Below are positions 1 to 6,760 of a DNA stretch of 13,880 bases, one piece after another (within the stretch, counting starts at the first letter, position 1; every line of letters begins with the position of its first letter). The translations under genes and the position numbers were made by a program. This stretch comes from UBA7692 sp033578915. GTDB lineage: Bacteria; Bacteroidota; Bacteroidia; Chitinophagales; LD1. Under the pieces are notes generated by a model. It did not search any database and was not told where the DNA came from. It saw only the letters and a program-made list of their open reading frames with translations. The stretch lies in the NCBI GenBank assembly GCA_033578915.1, contig JAVQWQ010000051.1, positions 1-13,880 on the forward strand, read 5' to 3'.

Positions 1-635
1 GTTTTCTGCGCCTGCTTTTCGAGAGTTTTAAGGTTTGCTTCTATTTCAAACAACAGGTCTTTCACTCGTTCAAGGTCGGCATCTGTACTTTTGAGTTTTT
101 CTATGGTTTCCTTCTTGCGTTTTTTATATTTAGAGATACCGGCTGCCTGTTCAAACAATCTTCTGCGACTGTTGTCACGGTCGTTCAATATCTCATCTAC
201 CATACCCAACTCGATGATGGCGTAAGAATCGCTTGTAATACCCGTATCAAAAAAGAGGGAGGTGATATCTTTTAATCGGCATGGGACATCATTCAATCTG
301 TATTCGCTTTCACCATCGCGGTAAAGCCTGCGGGTGATGGTAATGGTCTTATAGTCAGTGCCAACGATATTTTTTGTGTTTTCGAATGTCAGGCTAACTT
401 CTGCCATGCCGGAAGGCTTACGGGTGCGTGTCCCGTTGAAGATAAGATTTTCCATTTTTTCTAGCCTTAGCAGGCTTGTCTTCTGCTCACCCAATACCCA
501 GCGAATAGAATCCACTACATTGCTTTTACCGCATCCATTTGGCCCGACAATTCCTGTGATGCGGTTATTAAAATGAATGGTAGTCTTGTCTGCAAAACTT
601 TTAAAGCCTTTAATCTCAAGAGACGTAAGCTGCAT
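1..635 (-). CDS. smc: Chromosome segregation ATPase Smc, N-terminal part (runs off left edge)
   Basis: Reading the minus strand from the ATG at 635-633 gives 211 uninterrupted residues starting MQLTSLEIKGFKSFADKTTI, the typical Smc N-terminus. The Walker A motif GPNGCGKS is at residues 31-38, followed by the Smc-type head strands and FEQAAGISKYKKRKKE at about 161-176, where the head passes into the first coiled-coil arm. Smc is a cytoplasmic dimeric ATPase that works with ScpA and ScpB to organise and separate sister chromosomes. The C-terminal half of the ATPase (signature motif, Walker B), the hinge and most of the coiled coil lie outside the window. At the Q-loop, where other Smc proteins have a glutamine (IIxQG), this one reads IIELG, with Leu143. 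The gene diverges from the phosphatase gene across about 255 bp. Identity is very secure; only the fragment is visible. Confidence 0.96.
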   Translation of the reverse strand, partial: MQLTSLEIKGFKSFADKTTIHFNNRITGIVGPNGCGKSNVVDSIRWVLGEQKTSLLRLEKMENLIFNGTRTRKPSGMAEVSLTFENTKNIVGTDYKTITITRRLYRDGESEYRLNDVPCRLKDITSLFFDTGITSDSYAIIELGMVDEILNDRDNSRRRLFEQAAGISKYKKRKKETIEKLKSTDADLERVKDLLFEIEANLKTLEKQAQK

Positions 636-655
636 ATTTGTGCCTAATTACATTA

Positions 656-663
656 CAAATGTA
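656..663 (-). promoter_or_regulatory. Possible -7 promoter element for smc (TACATTTG)
   Basis: On the minus strand the sequence TACATTTG matches the Bacteroidota -7 consensus TAnnTTTG exactly and lies about 20 nt upstream of the smc ATG, which would give a very short leader. I did not find a clear TTTG or TTG -33 element at the usual distance of about 19-21 bp, so the call rests on the -7 box and its position alone. Confidence 0.4.
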
Positions 664-723
664 TTGTTCCGAATTGTGGAAATCCGCTTAAAAAGTGCAC
701 AGCAACAAAGCTCTTTCAATTCA

Positions 724-746
724 ATGTATAACAAATAGTTATACAT
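724..746. promoter_or_regulatory. Perfect 9-bp inverted repeat, possible operator
   Basis: ATGTATAAC (724-732) and GTTATACAT (738-746) are exact reverse complements separated by AAATA. The 23-bp dyad lies between the divergent smc and phosphatase genes, 88 bp from the smc start and 144 bp from the phosphatase start. A third copy of the half-site core, TTATACAT, is at 754-761, 15 bp after the second. Its size and symmetry suit a dimeric DNA-binding protein. It could instead be a weak AT-rich hairpin or chance in AT-rich DNA. No regulator is encoded nearby to assign it to. Confidence 0.4.
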
Positions 747-780
747 CTCATTCTTATACATTCAACTAATTACTCACAGC

Positions 781-804
781 TTATGCACACAAAGCGGTGG
801 ATAA
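781..804. promoter_or_regulatory. DnaA-box-like pair
   Basis: TTATGCACA at 781-789 matches the DnaA-box consensus TTATNCACA exactly. GGTGGATAA at 796-804 is the reverse strand of TTATCCACC, one mismatch from TTATCCACA. They point towards each other and are followed by a strongly AT-rich stretch (801-835). A looser TTACTCACA is at 770-778. This could be a DnaA-controlled promoter or part of a replication origin. Two 9-mers in AT-rich DNA are modest evidence, and no dnaA gene is in view. Confidence 0.3.
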
Positions 805-890
805 AATAACAGATTAAATTAAGTTAATAACAGCTTTTGTCCAACAAATCTATACCGAAGCTTAGCCAAAAGATTAATTTGATTTGCGGC

Positions 891-1511
891 ATGAAAATCC
901 TCAAAGAATTATACATCATAAGACATGGACAAACCGACCACAATGCAAAAGGAATCGTTCAGGGAAGAGGTGTCAATCTACCTCTTAATGAAACAGGTGT
1001 CGAGCAGTCTCTGCTTTTTTTTAAACATTATAAAAATGTACCTTTTGAAAAAATCTACACTTCCACCCTTCTGCGTGCAAAGCAAACGGTAGCGCCATTT
1101 TTAGAACTAAACATTCCTCACGAAGAACTGCCTGAACTGGACGAAATAAGTTGGGGCAATATTGAAGGACAAAAACTGACCAGCGAAAGCGATAGCTTGT
1201 TTCAGCAGATGTTGGAAAAGTGGCGCAGAGGGTTTATTCATGAAAAATTTCCGGAGGGGGAAAGTCCATTTGAATTGCAACATAGACAAAAAAAATTTAT
1301 AGAACGGATCAAAAAAGCTCCGGAGAATATTGTTTTGATAGCTACTCACGGGCGTTTCATACGCGCATTCATGTGCACACTTACAAACCGCGACCTCAGC
1401 GAAATGGAATCTTTCCCGCATGTTAATCTTTGCCTTTACAAGGTCAATTACCTGGAAAACGACTCTTTCGAAATAAAACTGCACTGCGATACCTCTCACC
1501 TCGCTATATAG
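891..1511 (+). CDS. Histidine phosphatase family protein (phosphoglycerate mutase-like)
   Basis: A 206-residue protein of the histidine phosphatase superfamily. The catalytic RHG motif is IIRHGQTDHN at residues 9-18, with His12 as the expected phospho-acceptor. The second phosphate-binding arginine is Arg62 in STLLRAKQT, acidic residues lie near 84-85, and the second catalytic histidine is His153 in ATHGRFIRA. Members remove or transfer phosphate on small metabolites such as phosphoglycerate, sugar phosphates or alpha-ribazole phosphate; the sequence does not show which substrate applies. I chose the ATG at 891 because the protein then begins MKILKELYIIRHG, the usual distance to the motif; a TTG at 837 would add 18 unsupported residues. 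There is no signal peptide, so it is probably cytoplasmic. mutL follows 76 bp downstream on the same strand. Confidence 0.88.
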   Translation: MKILKELYIIRHGQTDHNAKGIVQGRGVNLPLNETGVEQSLLFFKHYKNVPFEKIYTSTLLRAKQTVAPFLELNIPHEELPELDEISWGNIEGQKLTSESDSLFQQMLEKWRRGFIHEKFPEGESPFELQHRQKKFIERIKKAPENIVLIATHGRFIRAFMCTLTNRDLSEMESFPHVNLCLYKVNYLENDSFEIKLHCDTSHLAI

Positions 1512-1587
1512 AAATAAAAATGTTGTTCACATTTTAAATATCTCTTCAACTCTAATATTATCATTGCAACGATTATTTTAGTTGTCT

Positions 1588-3492
1588 ATGCCGGACATCA
1601 TCCGATTGCTTCCCGATTCTATTGCCAACCAGATTGCTGCCGGGGAAGTGATCCAACGTCCTGCCTCGGTAGTAAAAGAATTGATGGAAAATGCAGTAGA
1701 TGCAGGTGCAAGCGCCATTCAGGTTCTCATCAGGAACGCTGGTAAAGAATCAATTCAGATTATAGATAACGGTTGCGGCATGAGCCATACCGATGCGCGA
1801 ATGAGCTTTGAAAAACATGCCACCTCTAAAATCAGCAAGGCAGAAGACTTGTTTAATATCCGCACCATGGGCTTTAGAGGCGAAGCCCTGGCATCAATAG
1901 CAGCCGTGGCTCAGGTGGATCTAAAAACAAAACTGCATGACGAAGCGGTTGGCACGTGGGTGCAAATAGAAGGCTCAAAAATATTGAAACACGAAGCCTG
2001 CCAGGCAGCATCCGGCACCAGTATAACGGTAAAAAACCTCTTCTACAATACTCCCGCCCGAAGAAATTTTTTGAAAAGCGACAACGTAGAGCTGAAAAAT
2101 ATTATTGAAGAGTTCACGCGAATTGCGCTTGCTCATCCGCAAATTGCCATGAGAATTTCGGTTAACGGAAATGACTTATATCACCTTAAAAGCGGTAATC
2201 TGAAGCAACGCATTGTTCAACTTTTTGGCGATGCCTACAACGAAAAAATTGTGCCGGTAGAAGAACGCTCTTATGCCATCAGCGTGTATGGATTTATCAG
2301 TAAACCAAATGCCGCAAGAAAAACACGAGGTGAACAATATTTTTTTGTAAATAAAAGATTCATCAAATCTGCCTATCTGCATAATGCAGTGATGAAAGCC
2401 TATGAAAACCTGATACCCAAAGATCATTTCCCTTTTTACGTGCTGTTTCTGGAGATAGACCCAACGCGCATAGATGTAAATGTACATCCACAGAAATATG
2501 AAATAAAGTTTGATGACGAGAAACTGGTTTACACATTTGTACATGCAGGAGCAAAACATTCATTAGGGGCCTACGGGATAGCGCCAACCATAGATTTCAA
2601 TCAGGAACAACCTCTGCAGCAATTTGGCGCATTCGACAGCAACCGTTTTACCGGAAGCCATTTCATTACTCAAATTCCCGAAACAATGCGTGAGGCAAAA
2701 AAAATTGCCCCGCCCGAAGAATTCTCATCCTTTCAGGCTTACCGAAAGCGCAAGCCGGAGAACTGGGCTATACTGCAGCCACAGTTGCAGAACATAAATG
2801 ACGCAAATGCAGATGCACCTCAGCAAATCTCAACAGACGATGATCGCCCTGTAATCGAAAATAGCCATACATCCGGCCGCGAACTAATTTTACGCTCCTC
2901 GTCAGCTGGTTCCTCTGCCGAAAGCACGCAACCCTACCAGATACACAGAAAATATATTTTATCTCCAATAAAAACCGGAATGGTTTTTATAGACCAGCAG
3001 GCAGCACACGAACGCATATTGTTTGAACGGTACCTGCGTCTTTTACAAAACAATCGCAGTGTAGGGCAGCGGCAACTCTTCCCGCAAACGATGAGTTTTA
3101 ATCCAAGCGATGCAGCCCTGCTACGAGAGATACTTCCGGAAATATGCAATCTGGGATTTGAAATAGAAGAATTCGGAGACAACACCTTTATAATACACGC
3201 ATTACCTGCAGATTTGGGATATGGTAATGAGAAAGATATTATAGAAGAACTTTTGGAACAATTCAAAAACAGCATGCACCTCCAAAAACTCTCTAAAAGG
3301 GAAAAGATGGCTCAGGCATTAGCAGCAAGCTCATGCATCAAACATGGAAAAGCGCTAAGCACCGAGGAGATGAAATTGCTGATTGATGAATTGTTTGCAT
3401 GTGAAAATCCCTATTACACACCTTCCGGTAAAAAAACGCTTATCAGCATATCTCTCGATGAGATGCAAAAAAAATTTGATGCACGTAAGTAA
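1588..3492 (+). CDS. mutL: DNA mismatch repair protein MutL
   Basis: A 634-residue MutL, the ATP-driven link between MutS mismatch recognition and downstream repair. The GHKL ATPase motifs are all present: NQIAAGEV at 14-21, KELMENAVDAG at 30-40 (Glu31 as general base, Asn35 for magnesium), IDNGCGM at 59-65, TMGFRGEA at 93-100 and the GTSITVKNLFYNTPARR block. A low-complexity linker separates this from the C-terminal dimerisation domain. That domain carries DQQAAHERILFE at 469-480, a variant of the MutL endonuclease motif DQHA(x)2E(x)4E with Gln471 replacing the histidine. The later CPHGRP-type motif is replaced by TPSGKK (611-616), so nicking activity is uncertain. The ATG at 1588 gives the standard MPDIIRLLP start; a TTG two codons earlier is less likely. 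recJ begins 20 bp after the stop and is probably co-transcribed. Confidence 0.97.
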   Translation: MPDIIRLLPDSIANQIAAGEVIQRPASVVKELMENAVDAGASAIQVLIRNAGKESIQIIDNGCGMSHTDARMSFEKHATSKISKAEDLFNIRTMGFRGEALASIAAVAQVDLKTKLHDEAVGTWVQIEGSKILKHEACQAASGTSITVKNLFYNTPARRNFLKSDNVELKNIIEEFTRIALAHPQIAMRISVNGNDLYHLKSGNLKQRIVQLFGDAYNEKIVPVEERSYAISVYGFISKPNAARKTRGEQYFFVNKRFIKSAYLHNAVMKAYENLIPKDHFPFYVLFLEIDPTRIDVNVHPQKYEIKFDDEKLVYTFVHAGAKHSLGAYGIAPTIDFNQEQPLQQFGAFDSNRFTGSHFITQIPETMREAKKIAPPEEFSSFQAYRKRKPENWAILQPQLQNINDANADAPQQISTDDDRPVIENSHTSGRELILRSSSAGSSAESTQPYQIHRKYILSPIKTGMVFIDQQAAHERILFERYLRLLQNNRSVGQRQLFPQTMSFNPSDAALLREILPEICNLGFEIEEFGDNTFIIHALPADLGYGNEKDIIEELLEQFKNSMHLQKLSKREKMAQALAASSCIKHGKALSTEEMKLLIDELFACENPYYTPSGKKTLISISLDEMQKKFDARK

Positions 3493-3512
3493 ACGGTTAA
3501 TTGCGAACAGAT

Positions 3513-5213
3513 ATGCAAAAACGCTGGAGAATTATTGAGGCAGACCGTCAACAAATTGAAACATTACAAAAAGAATTGCGCATTCATCCTGCGCTACTGC
3601 GCATTTTAGTACAGCGTGGTATAAACAGTTATGAATCAGCTTATGAGTTTTTCCGGCCAAGCATGGAAAAACTTCATAATCCTTTTGCCATGAAAGATAT
3701 GGACAAAGCTGTGGCACGCATTATACAGGCAGTTGAACGCAATGAAAAGATTTTGATTTATGGAGATTATGATGTGGACGGCTCTACCGCTGTTGCGTTG
3801 CTTTATTTATTCCTGAAAAATTTTTACTCCAATTTTGATTATTATGTACCACATCGGAAAAAAGAGGGTTACGGCATATCGTTTCAAGGTATAGATTATG
3901 CCGCGTCTCACAACTTTTCTTTAATTATAGCTTTGGATTGCGGCATACGGGCAGAAGATAAAGTAAACTACGCCCGCAGCAAAGGAATAGATATAATCAT
4001 ATGCGACCATCACCTGCCTGGCGAAATCCTACCTGCTGCCGTTGCAGTGCTCGACCCCAAACGAAACGATTGTGATTATCCGTATAAAGAACTATCCGGT
4101 TGCGGTATAGGATTTAAGTTAATACAAGCGCTTAGTATAGAAAAAAACATCCCTCTAAGCGAATGCTTTAAATTGGTTGACTTAGTTTGTGTGAGCATTG
4201 CTGCCGACATTGTTCCCATTACCGGAGAAAACCGCATATTAGCCTATCATGGATTGAAGAAATTGAATAGCGATGATGCCTTGCCCGGAATAAAGTTGCT
4301 AAAGGAAATAGGTGGTATTTATGGAGAGATGGATATTGAGGATGCTGTTTTTGTACTTGCCCCACGCATCAATGCCGCCGGAAGATTAGACGATGCCAGG
4401 CACGCGGTTAAACTACTTATAGGTGAAGCTGAGGAAGAGGCGCTAGATCACGCCATTAAGCTGAATCAGCTTAACTATCAACGCAAAAACATAGATCGCC
4501 AAATAACACTCGAGGCCCTCGCCATGATAGAAGCAGACGAAGGGATGAAAAATAGAAAAACAACAGTGGTATATAACAGTTCATGGCATAAAGGAGTAAT
4601 AGGCATCGTGGCCTCGCGCCTCACAGAAAGCTATTACCGCCCTACCATAGTATTAACCGAACAAGACGGCATCTTAACCGGCAGCGCGCGCAGCGTTAAA
4701 GATTTTAATCTCTACGAAGCCATTCGCGCTTGCAGTGAACATTTGATTCAATTTGGCGGGCATCATTTTGCAGCCGGACTAAGTTTATACAAAGAAAATC
4801 TGCAACGTTTTACGGAAGCATTTGAAGCTCAGGTAGCAGCTACCATACACCCTGATATGCTGATTCCTGAAGTTGAAATAGATGCAGAAATAGGGTTGCA
4901 GGAAGTGAATGAAAACTTCTATGGAATTATAAAACGAATGGCGCCTTTCGGGCCGGGCAATATGAAGCCTACTTTTATGATTAAAAATTTAACCGATTCC
5001 GGTTATTCAACAGTTGTAAAAGATGAGCACCTTCGCATTGTTTTAAAGCACAACAACTCATATATAAAGGCTATTGCTTTTGGTATGTCTTCCTTGTTAC
5101 CGGTCGTTCAGCGGCAGCCTTTTGACCTTGCTTTTCATTTGGATGAAAATATCTGGAACGATCAGCGCAGCATTCAGCTTACCGTTAAGGACATTAGGCC
5201 GGCAGTGGTATAA
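3513..5213 (+). CDS. recJ: Single-stranded-DNA-specific exonuclease RecJ
   Basis: A 566-residue RecJ, the 5'-to-3' single-strand exonuclease used in recombination, mismatch repair and base excision repair. The DHH-family metal-binding motifs appear in order: GDYDVDGST at 84-92 (Asp85, Asp87, Asp89), ALDCG at 140-144, DHH at 165-167, and Asp223 in LVDLVCVSIAADIVPI. The DHHA1 domain follows, with SWHKGVIGIVASRL at about 357-370, GSARS at 390-394 and GGHHFAAG at 415-422. The remaining C-terminal part fits the RecJ OB-fold region. Length is normal for the family. The ATG at 3513 starts the protein as MQKRWRII; a TTG four codons earlier is less likely. There is no Shine-Dalgarno sequence. The gene follows mutL by 20 bp, an arrangement that puts two mismatch-repair-related enzymes under probable common expression. 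Confidence 0.97.
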   Translation: MQKRWRIIEADRQQIETLQKELRIHPALLRILVQRGINSYESAYEFFRPSMEKLHNPFAMKDMDKAVARIIQAVERNEKILIYGDYDVDGSTAVALLYLFLKNFYSNFDYYVPHRKKEGYGISFQGIDYAASHNFSLIIALDCGIRAEDKVNYARSKGIDIIICDHHLPGEILPAAVAVLDPKRNDCDYPYKELSGCGIGFKLIQALSIEKNIPLSECFKLVDLVCVSIAADIVPITGENRILAYHGLKKLNSDDALPGIKLLKEIGGIYGEMDIEDAVFVLAPRINAAGRLDDARHAVKLLIGEAEEEALDHAIKLNQLNYQRKNIDRQITLEALAMIEADEGMKNRKTTVVYNSSWHKGVIGIVASRLTESYYRPTIVLTEQDGILTGSARSVKDFNLYEAIRACSEHLIQFGGHHFAAGLSLYKENLQRFTEAFEAQVAATIHPDMLIPEVEIDAEIGLQEVNENFYGIIKRMAPFGPGNMKPTFMIKNLTDSGYSTVVKDEHLRIVLKHNNSYIKAIAFGMSSLLPVVQRQPFDLAFHLDENIWNDQRSIQLTVKDIRPAVV

Positions 5214-5301
5214 CATCTATGCATTAATCTATAAACAAGTTAGCGCATTTTCTTTATTGGTTCAATCTGATATTTTAGCCACGCATTTAAAGTCAAACAA
5301 C

Positions 5302-6705
5302 ATGGAATACCGTATTGAAAAAGACACCATGGGAGAGGTAAAAGTGCCTGCCCATGTCTATTGGGGCGCACAAACACAACGCAGCATCGAAAACTTTCGC
5401 ATCGCGCAGGATATCAATAAAATGCCGAAAGAAATCATTCGGGCTTTTGCCATATTAAAAAAGGCTGCCGCTATCACTAATGCCGAGGGGGGCGTTTTAC
5501 CGAAAGAAAAGGCTGACATAATTTGTAAAGTATGCGATGAAATACTTGAAGGAAAACTCGATGACCAATTTCCTTTGGTGGTGTGGCAAACCGGCAGCGG
5601 CACTCAATCAAACATGAATGTGAACGAAGTCATCGCCTATCGCGCACACGTGTTACTGGGAGGAAAACTCACCGACGAAAAAAAACTAATTCATCCAAAC
5701 GATGACGTAAATAAATCGCAAAGCAGCAACGATACTTTTCCTACTGCGATGCACATAGCAGCATACAAGATGCTCACAGAAACAACACTTCCGGGAATAA
5801 AAAAACTGCGCGACACACTAGAGCAAAAGAGCAAGCAGTTCATGAAAGTAGTTAAGATTGGCAGGACGCATTTTATGGATGCTACTCCTTTGACCCTTGG
5901 GCAGGAATTTTCCGGTTACGTTAGCCAGCTTAATCATGGAATAAAAGCAATTGAACATACGCTGCCACACCTTGCAGAGCTGGCGCTCGGCGGAACAGCG
6001 GTAGGCACAGGCATTAATACATTTAAGGGATATGCTGAGAATGTGGCCCGCCATATTGCTGCGCTCACAGGTTTGCCTTTTGTTACCGCTCCAAATAAAT
6101 TTGAAGCGCTTGCAGCTCACGATGCCATTGTAGAGAGTCACGGAGCGCTGAAAACCGTTGCTGTCAGCCTGATGAAGATAGCCAACGATATTCGCATGTT
6201 GTCTTCAGGGCCCCGTTGCGGCATAGGAGAAATATTTATTCCCGATAACGAACCCGGCTCATCTATAATGCCCGGTAAGGTTAATCCCACTCAATGCGAA
6301 GCGCTTACCATGATTGCAGCGCAAGTACTCGGCAATGACGTAGCCATCAATGTAGGCGGAGCTACGGGCCACTTTGAATTAAACGTATTCAAACCGATGA
6401 TCATTTATAACTTCCTGCATAGCGCCAGGTTGATCGGCGAAGGATGCGTCTCTTTCAATGACAAATGCGCTGTTGGTATTGAACCAATTTATGAAAATAT
6501 AGAGAAACATCTCCGCAATTCACTCATGCTGGTTACTCCGCTTAATACCAAAATTGGTTACTATAAGGCAGCAGAAATTGCTCAAACCGCTCACAAAAAA
6601 GGAATTACATTGAAAGAAGCAGCGGTATCGCTGGGTTACCTCACCGAACAACAATTTGATGAGTGGGTTAAGCCTGAGGAAATGGTTGGAGAAATTTCAA
6701 GTTGA
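5302..6705 (+). CDS. fumC: Class II fumarate hydratase (fumarase C)
   Basis: A 467-residue class II fumarase, the iron-independent TCA-cycle enzyme that interconverts fumarate and L-malate in the cytoplasm as a homotetramer. The family signature GSSIMPGKVNPTQCE starts at residue 319, with Ser320 as the expected catalytic serine. GRTHFMDATPLTLGQEF contains the second catalytic residue, His190. TGSGTQSNMNVNEV and SSNDTFPTAMHIAA are the other conserved substrate-site segments. The reading frame stays open upstream into recJ, but MEYRIEKDTMGEVKVPAHVYWGAQTQRS is the standard family N-terminus, and the total then equals the usual length of about 465 residues. The GSS loop and surrounding residues favour fumarase over aspartate ammonia-lyase. 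It lies 88 bp after recJ and 55 bp before the cyclase gene, so it may or may not share a transcript with either. Confidence 0.97.
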   Translation: MEYRIEKDTMGEVKVPAHVYWGAQTQRSIENFRIAQDINKMPKEIIRAFAILKKAAAITNAEGGVLPKEKADIICKVCDEILEGKLDDQFPLVVWQTGSGTQSNMNVNEVIAYRAHVLLGGKLTDEKKLIHPNDDVNKSQSSNDTFPTAMHIAAYKMLTETTLPGIKKLRDTLEQKSKQFMKVVKIGRTHFMDATPLTLGQEFSGYVSQLNHGIKAIEHTLPHLAELALGGTAVGTGINTFKGYAENVARHIAALTGLPFVTAPNKFEALAAHDAIVESHGALKTVAVSLMKIANDIRMLSSGPRCGIGEIFIPDNEPGSSIMPGKVNPTQCEALTMIAAQVLGNDVAINVGGATGHFELNVFKPMIIYNFLHSARLIGEGCVSFNDKCAVGIEPIYENIEKHLRNSLMLVTPLNTKIGYYKAAEIAQTAHKKGITLKEAAVSLGYLTEQQFDEWVKPEEMVGEISS

Positions 6706-6760
6706 ATTTCACAGATTACATAACTGCATTCAAATATTCTAATCATTTCATACATCATTC

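Noticed and set aside
358..576. Plus-strand open frame opposite smc
   Set aside because: It is antisense to the well-conserved Smc Walker A region and has no family features.
724..746. The inverted repeat as a dif site for XerC/XerD
   Set aside because: dif has two 11-bp arms around a 6-bp centre with ATAA/TTAT inner ends. Aligning those ends here leaves a 7-bp centre, and the outer bases do not match.
837..890. TTG start adding 18 residues to the histidine phosphatase
   Set aside because: The ATG at 891 places the RHG motif at the usual distance from the N-terminus, and the extra residues have no family support.
5074..5301. N-terminal extension of fumarase into recJ
   Set aside because: The frame is open, but the added 76 residues are recJ read in another frame and are not part of the fumarase family.
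5214..5301. Promoter before fumC
   Set aside because: TATTTTAG is similar to a -7 box but lacks the final TTTG and has no TTG element at proper spacing.
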